A stretch of 64,000 nt of DNA from Anaplasma capra (GCF_025628805.1 NZ_JAOTBG010000003.1:39247-103246), one strand, 5' to 3'. Positions 35,701 through 47,336 are shown, counted from the stretch's first letter. Notes: generated by a model from the letters alone, not told the origin. Numbers and translations are program-made.

Positions 35701-38381
35701 CTCAGCCATACTGCGACATATCCGGCGCAATCGTGGCAGTCAAATTGGGCAACGAAACACTACTGGTTAGCAAGTTGCTCAACAGTGGTTTTTGTAACGA
35801 CAACAGTCTGAGCAGAGCGCAATTCAGTTTCAATGAAGACCAGGATCAAGGATATGTAGAAAAGGTAGGCAATAAGCGCAACTATACGGTAACAGAAGGT
35901 ATTGTGAGGCTGAACCTTACTTGGAAGCCCACGCAGGGTAAAGAACAAAAGGTCTCCGTGGCAATATGTGCAGACGGAACGATAAAGGTAGAAGATAATT
36001 TTATACAAAAATGTGGCGAAAAGGGAGAGCGGTTGAACTTCAATAACTGCAAGGTATTCGTTGGAGGGTTCTCGCTAGAAGATGCGCTCAGAAGCGGTGT
36101 ATGGAAGAACGTATCGGAGAGGTCAGCAGGGGCAGGCATAGATAGGAGCGTAGAGCATAGTGCCGAACAGGGGATGGGACCAGCACCAGAGAGCCCAGGT
36201 AGCACCATGGAACAGCGCACATCTGGGGATGCCGGTACATCAGCACACATCGAAGACCCGGTAGAGCCCATAGCAGCAGATTTTCAGCATCCACAGCCAG
36301 CCACAGTAACCGAACCAGAGATCAATGCGCTAGATTATTACTTAAGAAATATTGAAGGACGCGCAATCCAAGCGCATGAGAGCGTGGAAGCGGGAGTGCA
36401 AGAATGGGCTGATATAGTCAATATATGTCACAATTTAGAATTACATTACTCATTTGATGCCAGTGAAGAGAGCAACGTATCAGCAGCTTGCGCCTCCTTC
36501 AAGGCAACACATGCAGCTTTAGTTGCAGAACAATCTGTGCTCGAATCCCTCATTAAAAATGATGACTTGGCTACACATGTTGGAGACAGCATCGACCATG
36601 GTACTACCGGAATTCGATGCACGTATCTAGGTAAGAGCACTGACGCTGTGCAGGTAGACAGTAGCGGGGCAGTAAAATTTACAGGGAGTGGTGCCGTTAT
36701 ACCTACTAACTGCACTTCTCCTTACGGGTTCGGTAATAAGCTAGATGCAGAGATAAAGGATTCATTGGAATTCATAAAGACCATCTGTGACAACGTGCAA
36801 CAAACCGAATATGAGATCAAGTTGCCAGCCATAGAGTACCTACCCATGCTAGCAGTAGCTGTACGAGACGCTAGAAATCAGCTAATCAACAACAAACACC
36901 CAGATGATCTGAGCCTCAGCGAAGGAAAGCGCGCGCTAGAGTTCGTCGCCGACACGGTAAATGACTATGTCACAAAATATGGATCACAACTGGGCATTGT
37001 CGGGGGAGTTGCACCAGGAATGACTGGAGAGCTAGCAGAGGAACATGGGTCAGGAGTCGCTGATTATGACCAATCCATATCGGACTACGCAAGTGATGTG
37101 AGCTCAGAAGAGGAGATAGAAGCACAACCTTACGCGGGTAATGGTCAAACCCTATTATGGGACTATACAGAATTAGGAGGTGATATAGCGCCACTGGGAG
37201 AAACACCACCAATACGGACAGGTGGCATACCTATTGCAGACATTAAATTACCTCCATCATCAAATCTTTCGGAGAAGACCGCTGCCATTTTGCGCGAGCT
37301 TGGAGTGCAAGACAGTAGCAACGCGTTGGCTGCGGAGAACGCAGAACCCTTACAGAGCGCATCCGGGACGGAGAGAGCTTGGAATAACGTTGTGAGTGTA
37401 TGCGAAAGAGCTGGCCATTTTTACGCGTTTGATGTGCCCACAACAGCGAATGTTGAACAGTTCTCAAATGATCTACTCCTCGAGTATTCCAAAATAGAGA
37501 GCGCACAACAAGGCGGTAACAATGCTGCGCAAGTTGATAATGCAATAGTATCAGTGGCACAAAAACACAATGTGCGGTGCGCAGTCTTGGGAACTGAGCT
37601 AAAGATACAAGATAGTGAGGTACAACACGGTTTGGAACGAGGATTTAGTTCACCGTACGGATTCGGACATGACGTTGATCAACGTATCCAGTCCTCACTG
37701 GAAACAATGCAAAAGATTGCTAGAATTTCCAACACAAACTTGAACGTGACGATACAGCGTAATAATCTTCCAGGAATAGTATCAGCAGTGAACACAGTAA
37801 AAAACACGCCTCCATCAGGCATGCAATTTCCCGATCTAGAAAGTGAAACATCTATCAGTCAAGATCATGGACGGCGTATACTCATGGAGATTATGAATGA
37901 GCACATGCTAAATGAAGGAAGAAGTGTTACTGCAATGTCGCACTATGCAAGCGGCTCAGTAAGAGAGAAGGTGCAGTATTTCGAGAAGCGTGGCAGCATG
38001 AGCGCAGACGTGGCTACTGAGCCCGAAAGTCATGAACCTACTACACAGCAATTTTTCGGATCAAACACCGCTGCACTAAAAGACCTAAGTGCAAGCACGA
38101 TAGACAAAGAGCTAGAAGATGCTGCAGAAGGGCTTGCTAGCATGCGGCAAGATACATCCGTAGGCGCACAAGGATCAGGGCCACGCATGCATGAAACTGG
38201 CCAACAATCCCCTGATTCACAACTTAGCAAAGAAGACGTGGGTGAAGATCCGTGGACAACACTGCAATCTTGCAGCGAGGATATTAGCGCACTTACGCTC
38301 GAAGGTACAAGCAGCAGTCTACCTATGACACCAACCCATACCCCATCAACAGAAACACAAAAAGGAGGGCCAGGAAAGTAG
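29742..38381 (+). CDS. Giant ankyrin-repeat protein (2879 aa)
   Basis: One uninterrupted frame of 8.6 kb. AAGGA lies 10 bases before the ATG. Ankyrin-type repeats are scattered: near residues 84-220 (GDTPLSHAL, GNNIVHAAC, GQTPVHVL), a canonical pair near 1278 (DGCSILHLAALHGNHKILNRL), and another near 1884 (GNTPIHSLL, then ILETLVSHGA). Between them are long helical stretches that may be degenerate repeats. The last 680 residues differ: two related copies of an unnamed domain (about 2222-2420 and 2547-2750), with acidic, Ser/Thr-rich linkers and tail ending ETQKGGPGK. No signal peptide or membrane helix is seen. Ankyrin proteins of this family are known type IV effectors in some cases (AnkA); effector status here is inference. 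Confidence 0.9.
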   Translation: MPGETDIRSRLLNAIADDDASAVKEVLKSLPAADRAAAMFRPIFDGRPLLQYALIKGGERPSVNAFKEILKFCNSDVLNTADNNGDLPAFMVLNAPVEYLDAMLDTENVNWGATNAKGDTPLSHALKNKDIAFNRRSFSRLAELHPQVLYRLDKSGNNIVHAACNSGSAEKFVFAADLPTLIAKNNPRCVRDSSDLLSHKNGMGQTPVHVLYDTCSQPLESLGAYIKSYSPVQKKVDLLAKDSEGKSAIYKALERDDLEIYEFCQPGSDPDRAGEFFVSAAELNNQEAVNKIIDSQELDPVFAYMRTLLKEDPQRLVKCINSDTVADDFWNSAYNSDTYTHEDRAALLFCIAASDEHHDLLQQLTQDPDDTMLRVYDFNEMTRSFLNRNMYLQNPDLFFKVGSNYIDLDIFTTEGVMPVVRANSAPDTLQEVLNSSQVPELANMVSKAMSQRDCFGTSIIGKAISTCDKEKIPTLLHNVLQYAQQYATTDIARSLKEEICRSTIDLAAAGDTDKILAVLKVVPDAVYSEEPKSGRSVLEVASDSGNTQATYALLEFHKKVCRDAEMRHSSADLQRTIEHSIAQVARVNPEAAGVMAVGILNSDKHISLNAARRILQYAAPTNRGTLENALKTVHPSLTEEILPLPQHKTSKSVAELYEPKQSSTTGDLAPDSSATSDDRALQNYGLLYKYADMLESLSSDAHKFKKEIAQDFKTLGALRQTSFPDKKGHSLFTLAAMHGVPAQMDIVVSRFNDARRENLAFRADYKKISSLGSPLQCAIKGNNVAMTNYLLGKMKSSEICSQYGSSEDNLIHTLIKTGNLDTLFSLPHTTQSPTRSSSRQVIQAISQRDAEGRTPVDVAFSMGEESCSAMCAFISTAISEQDIERLLVDGSIMKQALTYDSPSALKWVFDLADGLNSQRRAQNRGKKINILGNERNLQGLVEQAAKNNNPDVHSALLDRIKRDYIGNDAGLQSLCQRLLVNMAENNVYNAELFKTLSRFAAEPDRESSDYLDYNALLIQHAVSHDNPNLIAHVSNNPGFEWPDGNGLLKDSKDNMLAFLLETERVFTLDDDLIPEIVKPGLMPNACEAYINTLHMPRLQTERGHRMLYCAIEAGNEHAIEALLRHNFDVLICTQNAGPDAQERTQNLIYDIAVKTCPNNEAGKGVLRYLAHQTVNALLEEDKKNTGFVPNSEFSYTLRSILLRYNPDLNAEDLETLKNYTETGTYNVMQRRGTDNLLRIALESRNLKEAEKLLEDHATYLEAQQDVGGVDDIINELTDGCSILHLAALHGNHKILNRLIELGGDPSIPTSQGENVAHLCARSGMKTDDGRYVFEALITNSATGDKRLNTVDQKGMGILAHASRCSNESSTTEMLELIRKKPELDSQLGTLSSKSDKKGRDFFYSTVGSASLERRDSAISAFIASDSGIHASAQENTLLRELKKAEGAKAVDKMALTNLLTSLSLQSHTEVQPLEPAKTVVGGPRKLLVHHQKTLFDIVNSTSIGQNDLEHLHKIPMDAFVAKNWKIGMSPIEHAIAVKNLDFIGYLLRHRADDLRPNVCNTEGDNLPVQLSKLVAEDATILEQNSDFAELYGNLLKQCNCTTQSRSHASVIGALERIEGHDDSATLTSLREESRTATNKESELKHRLLSIESELQRSYYPGVVNSLAQFVRENPAFARNSANTFHTLFSNAISDAVSTRSLTDAHRSYIKELIKNSDTRSLLANVDHNGNNALQSVLQELSESKVGIGIAKADVLQEILAELLVNLGKEDQETLRDVLLKHRNANGDNCVEMLASVNPSYDLFRAIETKLSSNSIADFCDLNTILVRAASQGALQRHIYENYAVFPIGGCDIEQNSRIHNATVSGDYGAFIAAMQTGSNINQTDKNGNTPIHSLLIHLVQNRGDIKSGHLKILETLVSHGAALHHKNNDNLSACDIAKDLEGSLFEPKNGCLQLLAQHRLRYHELKRKTQEEVEKNFVKSSGGRKLTQPYCDISGAIVAVKLGNETLLVSKLLNSGFCNDNSLSRAQFSFNEDQDQGYVEKVGNKRNYTVTEGIVRLNLTWKPTQGKEQKVSVAICADGTIKVEDNFIQKCGEKGERLNFNNCKVFVGGFSLEDALRSGVWKNVSERSAGAGIDRSVEHSAEQGMGPAPESPGSTMEQRTSGDAGTSAHIEDPVEPIAADFQHPQPATVTEPEINALDYYLRNIEGRAIQAHESVEAGVQEWADIVNICHNLELHYSFDASEESNVSAACASFKATHAALVAEQSVLESLIKNDDLATHVGDSIDHGTTGIRCTYLGKSTDAVQVDSSGAVKFTGSGAVIPTNCTSPYGFGNKLDAEIKDSLEFIKTICDNVQQTEYEIKLPAIEYLPMLAVAVRDARNQLINNKHPDDLSLSEGKRALEFVADTVNDYVTKYGSQLGIVGGVAPGMTGELAEEHGSGVADYDQSISDYASDVSSEEEIEAQPYAGNGQTLLWDYTELGGDIAPLGETPPIRTGGIPIADIKLPPSSNLSEKTAAILRELGVQDSSNALAAENAEPLQSASGTERAWNNVVSVCERAGHFYAFDVPTTANVEQFSNDLLLEYSKIESAQQGGNNAAQVDNAIVSVAQKHNVRCAVLGTELKIQDSEVQHGLERGFSSPYGFGHDVDQRIQSSLETMQKIARISNTNLNVTIQRNNLPGIVSAVNTVKNTPPSGMQFPDLESETSISQDHGRRILMEIMNEHMLNEGRSVTAMSHYASGSVREKVQYFEKRGSMSADVATEPESHEPTTQQFFGSNTAALKDLSASTIDKELEDAAEGLASMRQDTSVGAQGSGPRMHETGQQSPDSQLSKEDVGEDPWTTLQSCSEDISALTLEGTSSSLPMTPTHTPSTETQKGGPGK

Positions 38382-38409
38382 CACAGGTACCAAAAACATC
38401 TGCCACCCT

Positions 38410-39471
38410 CTACTTGGGAAGCTTATCAAAATACAAGAGAATCCCAGATATCACAACAACCCACACGCAAGAAAACGGAAGAAATATTTTCCATCCCAAT
38501 CTCATAAGTTGATCATACCGATAGCGAGGCACTGTTGCTCTAATCCATATGAAACAGAACAGCAGCAGCAGAACCTTTAAGCAGAACCACACAAAGCCGG
38601 GTACTAGGTATAACAAACCTATATCCAGCGGTGGATACCACCCGCCCAGGAAAAATATTGTCATCATGGCGCTGACAAGGATCATATTGGCATATTCACC
38701 CAAAAAGAACAGAGCAAATGGCATTGATGAATACTCAACGTTATACCCAGACACCAACTCCGACTCGGCTTCTGGCAAATCGAATGGGTGGCGATTTGTT
38801 TCAGCAAGTATTGAAATGAAAAATACAAATGCCATGGGTAGCATGAGCAGATCCATCCAATACGGCATAGAATGGCGCGCAATGACGATATCAACCAGTC
38901 GCAAAGACCCCGTAGACACCGCCACAGCAAGTACAACCAGTCCCATGGATATCTCGTAGGAAATCATCTGAGATGCAGATCTGATGGCACCCAAAAATGC
39001 GTACTTGGAGCCGCTGGACCATCCCGCCATAATGATTCCATAGACCTCCAGAGAGGATATAGCGAAAATGTACAAAACCCCCAAATTAATATCAGCAATG
39101 GACCTAGGAATGACGACCTCAACACCATTTACAACTTGAACGCTGGCACCAAACGGTATAACCGCCCACCCAGATAGCGCTAAGGTAAACATGACAATAG
39201 GGGCAATAAAGAAGGCAAAATTTTTCGACTGCAACGGCAAAATGCTTTCTTTTGTTATGAGCTTGAGCGCATCAGCAAATGGCTGAAGTAAGCCAAAAGG
39301 CCCAACCACGCTTGGACCGTGCCTTAGCTGCATAAAGGCTATAACCTTGCGCTCCATGTACACAAGATACGCAACGGAAAGCATAACCCCTATTATGACA
39401 GCAAGCATAACAAAGATCATTGGCAATTCAAAAGAAAAAAGTTGCACAAAAAAGCCCTGGAGAACACCCAT
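38410..39471 (-). CDS. nuoH: NADH-quinone oxidoreductase subunit H
   Basis: 353 aa with about eight transmembrane helices. Signature segments: [24 protein letters not shown]([11 protein letters not shown]) near 35-65, and [23 protein letters not shown] near 215-240, which forms the E-channel and quinone-chamber entrance. It anchors the hydrophilic arm to the membrane arm of complex I. It lies one base after nuoG. The neighbouring nuoI and later subunits are not in this window. Confidence 0.96.
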   Translation of the reverse strand: MGVLQGFFVQLFSFELPMIFVMLAVIIGVMLSVAYLVYMERKVIAFMQLRHGPSVVGPFGLLQPFADALKLITKESILPLQSKNFAFFIAPIVMFTLALSGWAVIPFGASVQVVNGVEVVIPRSIADINLGVLYIFAISSLEVYGIIMAGWSSGSKYAFLGAIRSASQMISYEISMGLVVLAVAVSTGSLRLVDIVIARHSMPYWMDLLMLPMAFVFFISILAETNRHPFDLPEAESELVSGYNVEYSSMPFALFFLGEYANMILVSAMMTIFFLGGWYPPLDIGLLYLVPGFVWFCLKVLLLLFCFIWIRATVPRYRYDQLMRLGWKIFLPFSCVWVVVISGILLYFDKLPK

Positions 39472-39472
39472 A

Positions 39473-41545
39473 TCAACAAGCTTTGTCCATAAAAAACCTA
39501 GTACACTTCGCCATAGTTGCAGATGCTCTACTGATGGGATCTGTCATATAAAAATTCCTCTTTGCAGCGGTAAACTCCCGTTCGAATGCAGGCAACTCAA
39601 AACTTTCGGGCGGAGAAAACCATTCCTGGGCAATCAAATTCCCTATATTCTCCTCCTTAAACTGGGCACCAACACTAGAAAGCTCATCCCAAATATCAAA
39701 CACAGAGCCATAACCAAAACCACACCCCATGCGCTCTGCCAATGCATTCAAGATCATCCAATCTTCCATGGAATCTCCTGGGGAGCGAATGGCAACCTCC
39801 GTTCTCTGCACCCTACCCTCAGTGTTCACGTAAGTAGCTCTCTTTTCTGTATATGCAGCCCCAGGTAATACTACATCCGCCACATGTGCACCGTGGTCCG
39901 CATGGTGCCCCTGATATATTACAAACGGCAAGGCACCCGAGGACTTCTTAAGAGACTTAAGATCGAGTTCATCAGCGCCCAAGAGATACAACACTTGAAA
40001 ACCACCGTCAGAGGCCTGACGCAAAATCTCGTGCACTCCAACTTTACTCGGATCCCTAGGAAGAAAGCCTATATCTAACCCTCCAACCCTAGCAGCCGCT
40101 CTGTGAAGCACATTGAATCCATTCCAGCCCTCCTGTACCATGTCAAATTTCTCAGCAATGCGCGCGGCCAGGAGCAGCACTCCCCCTCCATCTTCCGAGA
40201 GAAGAGCATCCTGTCCAAGCACAATCATAGGCCTTTTTGCAGCCCGTATAGCTTTACAGAATTCATGTTGCCCATCGTAAATGTCTTTCAGTACCTTGAG
40301 CTCCCTACCCAAACTCTTCACCGCATATGTGTACTCAAAGTCATGCCCCACAGTAGCAATCACCATATCACCACTCAGGTAACGCTTGCGCATTCTGGCA
40401 TTTATTATGGGAGCATCAAACCTCAGATTCGCATTCACTAATAAACACAGATCCGCCTCTTCTATCCTGGATATGGACGTATTGAACAGGTACATGCTCC
40501 TAGGGTATGGTAGCAACTTGGCACCATCTTGCCTGCAGTCCATAGTGTCACTACCATGGTGCAGCATAAGCTTTTTCAACAGAAGCATAGATTCACAATC
40601 GGTAATATCTCCGGAAACTGCGGCAACTTTACCAGGAGATGCGCTGCGGAATTTCTTAGCAACTAACGAGAGTGCCTCGTCCCAACTGACGCCCACAAGC
40701 TTACCGCCCCTTCTCACGTACGGCCTGTCAAGGCGCTGAACACCTAGACCATCACACGAAAACCTCGTTTTATCTGATATCCACTCCTCATTGATATCCT
40801 CGTTAAGCCTGGGCAGGACGCGCATAACCTCCAAACCACGGGAGTCAACTCTAATATTACTGCATACCGCATCCAAAACATCTATGGTATCACAGTGAGA
40901 AAGCTCCCACGGCCTAGCTTTGAATGAGTACGGTTTTGACGTAAGCGCACCTACGGGGCACAAATCTACTATGTTACCAGACAATTCTGAAAGGATACCC
41001 TTCTCAACGCAAGAATCGATCTCAATGTTTTCACCCCTACCAAAAGTGCCAAACTCATACGTTCCCGCAACATCCGATAAAAATCTCACACACCTAGTGC
41101 AGTGTATGCACCGATTCATTGAATTCTCAATTAATGGCCCAAACACCTTCTTTGACACGGCACGCTTACTCTCGTCGTACCTACCAATACCGCGCCCGTA
41201 ACCCATTACCTGGTCCTGTAGGTCACATTCCCCGCCCTGATCACAGATTGGACAGTCTAGAGGGTGATTTATGAGCAATAATTCGAGGACGCCTTCCCTA
41301 GCTTTTCGAACTTTTTCGCTATTAGTGCTTACTTCCATACCCTCGGATACGGGCATGGCACAAGAAGCCGCCAGCTTTGGCTGACCAGAAATCTCCACCA
41401 GGCACATTCTGCAATTGCCTGCTATAGCCAGACGCTCGTGATAGCAAAACCTGGGAATTTCGACCCCGGCACTTTCACACGCCTGCAGGACAGTGACGCC
41501 ATCCTCTACTTCAACCTCAGTAGAGTCTACTACCACTCTAACCAC
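39473..41545 (-). CDS. nuoG: NADH-quinone oxidoreductase subunit G (75 kDa)
   Basis: About 690 aa from a GTG at 41545. The frame extends to a TTG at 41596, but that would overlap the upstream small gene by 44 bases. Cluster ligands: [2Fe-2S] in [15 protein letters not shown] and AASC, a His-Cys [4Fe-4S] in [18 protein letters not shown], and a second [4Fe-4S] in [11 protein letters not shown]. The C-terminal two thirds is the molybdopterin-oxidoreductase-like domain without cofactor. It carries electrons from NuoF/E towards NuoI. nuoH follows immediately. Confidence 0.95.
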   Translation of the reverse strand: MVRVVVDSTEVEVEDGVTVLQACESAGVEIPRFCYHERLAIAGNCRMCLVEISGQPKLAASCAMPVSEGMEVSTNSEKVRKAREGVLELLLINHPLDCPICDQGGECDLQDQVMGYGRGIGRYDESKRAVSKKVFGPLIENSMNRCIHCTRCVRFLSDVAGTYEFGTFGRGENIEIDSCVEKGILSELSGNIVDLCPVGALTSKPYSFKARPWELSHCDTIDVLDAVCSNIRVDSRGLEVMRVLPRLNEDINEEWISDKTRFSCDGLGVQRLDRPYVRRGGKLVGVSWDEALSLVAKKFRSASPGKVAAVSGDITDCESMLLLKKLMLHHGSDTMDCRQDGAKLLPYPRSMYLFNTSISRIEEADLCLLVNANLRFDAPIINARMRKRYLSGDMVIATVGHDFEYTYAVKSLGRELKVLKDIYDGQHEFCKAIRAAKRPMIVLGQDALLSEDGGGVLLLAARIAEKFDMVQEGWNGFNVLHRAAARVGGLDIGFLPRDPSKVGVHEILRQASDGGFQVLYLLGADELDLKSLKKSSGALPFVIYQGHHADHGAHVADVVLPGAAYTEKRATYVNTEGRVQRTEVAIRSPGDSMEDWMILNALAERMGCGFGYGSVFDIWDELSSVGAQFKEENIGNLIAQEWFSPPESFELPAFEREFTAAKRNFYMTDPISRASATMAKCTRFFMDKAC

Positions 41546-41552
41546 AACAACC

Positions 41553-41768
41553 CTATATACTTGACCACTGCAACGGAACTCCGTCAGAACCCTCAACTAA
41601 ACTGCCATCATCAAACTGAGCCGCCATAAACACGTGCCCTGCATCCCTATTAACGTACTTCACAGGCCTCACCGCCTTACCCGAATACGACTTGGTTAAG
41701 CTACCCTTTTTACGCTGGCTAGGGTTGTTCTTACTCGCGGTCTTAGCGACCTTACCACCTTTTGCCAT
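41553..41768 (-). CDS. Small basic protein, unknown (71 aa)
   Basis: From ATG at 41768 (the frame opens at 41780). N-terminus is strongly basic: MAKGGKVAKTASKNNPSQRK, then KSYSGKAVRPVKYVNRDAG, and an acidic C-terminus ending GVPLQWSSI. The stop lies 7 bases before the preferred nuoG start, implying a shared transcript. The basic N-terminus suggests RNA or ribosome contact, but this is only inference. I recognise no named family. Confidence 0.6.
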   Translation of the reverse strand: MAKGGKVAKTASKNNPSQRKKGSLTKSYSGKAVRPVKYVNRDAGHVFMAAQFDDGSLVEGSDGVPLQWSSI

Positions 41769-41923
41769 AACCACCCTCAAAAAAACAACGCTATTCTACC
41801 AGGTGAAACCACCCCGTCAATAACAATAACCAAGACAGGTCAGGTACCGCAACGCACAGTTAAAAATGACAATCTCAACCGGTAAAACTACAAGCACAGG
41901 ACATCAGCAACGCCGAGTCTGAT

Positions 41924-44588
<2,665 letters not shown>

Positions 44589-44629
44589 TTCTAATTCTAG
44601 AATGGGGCCATGTGCGGGGAGCATCACCT

Positions 44630-45199
44630 ATGCAAAAAAGAATAATTGTGGGAATTAGTGGGGCATCCGGAGCGTTGTATGCAGTACGTATGCTCCAAAA
44701 GTTGCGTCAGACCGGGTACGAAGTGCACCTAGTAGTGAGCGATGCAGCAAAGGTAACTATAGCCCATGAATGCGGCCATCTGATCACTGTAGAACAGCTT
44801 TGCTCAGAATACTGTACGTATTACCACGATGCACACAATGTAGGCGCATCAATAGCCAGTGGCTCTTTCAAGACCACAGGAATGGTTGTAGTACCATGTT
44901 CCGTGCGCACCATGTCCGAAATTGCATCAGGTATAACTTCTAGCTTGCTTACCAGAGCTGCGGACGTAATACTGAAAGAGCGAAAAAGACTGGTGCTCAT
45001 GCCAAGAGAAACTCCTTTGCATCTTGGGCATTTACGCACAATGGTGTCGCTAGCAGAAATGGGGGCAATAATAGCTCCACCCATACCTGCGTTCTATCAC
45101 CATCCCAAATCTCTGGATGACATAGTCAGCAACTCGGTAGATCGTGTGCTAGACATACTAGGTGTACAAGTAAGCTCCCAGGAATGGCAGGGAATTTAG
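44630..45199 (+). CDS. ubiX: Flavin prenyltransferase UbiX
   Basis: 189 aa from ATG 44630 (an upstream in-frame codon at 44612 adds six residues). Rossmann-like start KRIIVGISGASGALYAVRML, the conserved VVPCSVRTMSEIASGI in the middle, ETPLHLGHLRTMVSLAEMGAII, PAFYHHPKSLDDIV near the end. It makes prenylated FMN, the cofactor of the decarboxylase UbiD in ubiquinone synthesis. It stands alone, convergent with ccmH. Confidence 0.94.
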   Translation: MQKRIIVGISGASGALYAVRMLQKLRQTGYEVHLVVSDAAKVTIAHECGHLITVEQLCSEYCTYYHDAHNVGASIASGSFKTTGMVVVPCSVRTMSEIASGITSSLLTRAADVILKERKRLVLMPRETPLHLGHLRTMVSLAEMGAIIAPPIPAFYHHPKSLDDIVSNSVDRVLDILGVQVSSQEWQGI

Positions 45200-45261
45200 T
45201 TACGCTTCTCCACACATTTAGGCAATTGCGGGAATAGCGTATACAAGAACAAGTTTTGACC

Positions 45262-45283
45262 GAATTTTGTGCCGATAAAATTC
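45262..45283. terminator. AT-rich hairpin between convergent genes
   Basis: GAATTTT (45262-45268) pairs with AAAATTC (45277-45283) around an 8-base loop, between ubiX and ccmH. Weak stem; terminator role uncertain. Confidence 0.3.
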
Positions 45284-45347
45284 CACATCAACTTCACACA
45301 TGGCTATGGTATAAGTACAAATCTGGCATCCCAAGCAACATCCGGTA

Positions 45348-45752
45348 CTAGCCGCCCCCCTGGCTCTTTAACCGCCGTAATTTTATTGCCACCATTGCAC
45401 TGAGTGCGACAGAAACCAGCAGCGGCAGCATCCACAAGAAGTAAGTGCGCCCCTCATATGGCGTAGTACCGAGTATCTGTTCCCCATACCTATCCCTGAG
45501 ATCAGCTAGTATCTCATCATCCGTGCGACCATTGAGAATTTCACTCCATATAAAGCCCCTGATACTAACCGCAAATGAGGACTGGGACTCACGTATTGAC
45601 TCCCCAGCACATACCAAACATCTTGTCATCCCGAAAATTCTGTTGGCACGGTGCTGTATCCTGGGCGGCAATCCCTCATCATCAGCGACAGAGGAGCCCG
45701 CGTGGCACGCAAGGGGTGCTAAGAATAGCAAGAGAAAAAACAATCTAACCAT
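45348..45752 (-). CDS. ccmH: Cytochrome c-type biogenesis protein CcmH
   Basis: 134 aa from ATG 45752 (MVRLFFLLLFLAPLACHAG, a signal peptide). The thiol motif is RCLVCAGESI, where most homologues have RCxVCQ(N/G)QS(I/L); the CxxC pair is kept. Later blocks: SEILNGRTDDEILADLRDRYGEQIL, and one C-terminal transmembrane helix (WMLPLLVSVALSAMVAI). CcmH reduces apocytochrome c cysteines before haem attachment in the periplasm. It stands alone; other ccm genes are not in the window. Confidence 0.92.
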   Translation of the reverse strand: MVRLFFLLLFLAPLACHAGSSVADDEGLPPRIQHRANRIFGMTRCLVCAGESIRESQSSFAVSIRGFIWSEILNGRTDDEILADLRDRYGEQILGTTPYEGRTYFLWMLPLLVSVALSAMVAIKLRRLKSQGGG

Positions 45753-46129
45753 AGGCAAATCACGTGCATACGCCTCACACTACAGTAAAGTCTTTATGTG
45801 AGCAAGTAACTGTGGCACGGCACTATCGCAAACAAGCTCACAACATCATAAGCAATAGCGACTATGCAGTCAGAAGACATTTTGCACGGTAACCATGACC
45901 TACAAAATCTAAGCTTGATCGTAAAACTAAGCAGCGCCACGCAGCTAAAGTAAAATCAATAAAGTAAACTTACGCAATTAAAGTAGAATATAACATCCGG
46001 TAAATCTGCGACTTTTATAATATGCTAATTCACATCCTTTACAACATTAGCTAATGTCTTTGTTTACATATCCCCCACAGACCGTTTTTATCGCTATTTT
46101 CACAACTCGTCTCTCTACCCAGAGCGCTT
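45753..46129. other. Intergenic region, AT-rich
   Basis: About 375 bases upstream of ccmH and downstream of the 392-aa gene. No gene is supported on either strand. The part 45950-46060 is AT-rich (for example gcgacttttataatatgc) and could hold the ccmH promoter on the minus strand, but no convincing element stands out. Confidence 0.35.
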
Positions 46130-47308
46130 TCATGGAGATATTTGGTTAAGTGCGTCCTCAGTTGTGCCTTCGGTCCGCCCCTTGATCTTTTCCGCAAGCA
46201 ACTTTGAGAATTCTAAAAATGGCATATTACCTATAGTGAGACTTTTGCCATCGGATTTCACGGCAAAAGTCAAAATATCAGAACCATCTTCGGTAAGAGG
46301 AGTTGCACTTTTAAGCGCACTAATCACTGCTTCAAAGACAGTGATGTAGTCGTTTGCCATATGAACCTTTGCCTTATTATCTTTTTTGGCTTGCGCTTGA
46401 ACCAGCTCGGATATAAACCGCGAAAACTTAGTAAAACCTTTAAGTTCAAAATTGAGATCTGACTTACATTTCGCGGGAAAGGCAACCATACAACTCTCTG
46501 ATAAGAAAGCACTTCCGCGCACTGACAAACCAAAGTCATCACTGCGTAGCTCCATGGATGGAATGCTTACATCTAGAGTCTTCCCCTCAGCGCTCGTAGA
46601 GCCGGGTCGCTGAAGAAGGGAAAAATCTTTAACTTGAAAGAATACCTCCCCCACTCCATCCGCATTTTTATTTCTCGAAAATTCTGAATTTACAGTGACA
46701 ATGGACCCCTGCTCACCACTCACCAAACCTTTTTCTTCCACAGATAGATACGCTTGGTCATACAGAGGCACATACTCACTAGATGCTTGATCAAAACAAG
46801 CAACACCCCTATCATCCGCGTACGTAAATTCCGCTACTCCGTTCTTAACCGCCTCTCCCAATATCAGTTTCCTGAACATGTGTGTTAGCAAATTGCCATG
46901 AAACACCGCACTATAACTGGCTCCTGTCCTGCACTCCACCACACCAGTTGCGTCTTCTTCCATCTCCTGAAGCCCAAACACCCGCACCGTCCCGTTAGGC
47001 AACGCAAAACCTAGCGTGTTTTTAAATGGGTTATAGGATAGCAATAAGGACTCCGCCACAATCGACGCGCCACCTACCTTTACCTCAAAATTCCGCAACG
47101 TGATTTGATTAGGTGCAGTTACCTTAACCTCAAAATCCTCATAGCTGACTGACTCTACTGGAAAGAGGCCACTACCAGAATCGCGTACAGCGTCCACAAA
47201 AGACAATGAAACTTCTTTCATAAACCACAGAGAGAGCGGATAGGCCGCAATAAGAGGACCGCAGACTAAAACGAGAAAAGCCACACAAACTAATTTTGAT
47301 CTAGTCAT
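46130..47308 (-). CDS. Membrane-anchored periplasmic protein, function unknown (392 aa)
   Basis: An N-terminal signal or anchor (MTRSKLVCVAFLVLVCGPLIAA) is followed by a long beta-rich sequence: ITLRNFEVKVGGASIVAESL, NPFKNTLGFALPNGTVRVFGL, then DVSIPSMELRSDDFGLSVRG. The alternating pattern recalls AsmA/DUF2125-type periplasmic proteins, but I see no decisive motif, so this is a weak suggestion. The C-terminus is charged (KGRTEGTTEDAL). It lies 28 bases downstream of fdx on the same strand and may be the last gene of the ISC transcript. Confidence 0.75.
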   Translation of the reverse strand: MTRSKLVCVAFLVLVCGPLIAAYPLSLWFMKEVSLSFVDAVRDSGSGLFPVESVSYEDFEVKVTAPNQITLRNFEVKVGGASIVAESLLLSYNPFKNTLGFALPNGTVRVFGLQEMEEDATGVVECRTGASYSAVFHGNLLTHMFRKLILGEAVKNGVAEFTYADDRGVACFDQASSEYVPLYDQAYLSVEEKGLVSGEQGSIVTVNSEFSRNKNADGVGEVFFQVKDFSLLQRPGSTSAEGKTLDVSIPSMELRSDDFGLSVRGSAFLSESCMVAFPAKCKSDLNFELKGFTKFSRFISELVQAQAKKDNKAKVHMANDYITVFEAVISALKSATPLTEDGSDILTFAVKSDGKSLTIGNMPFLEFSKLLAEKIKGRTEGTTEDALNQISP

Positions 47309-47336
47309 ACTCCCTCCCTCTCAACAAAATACGCAA

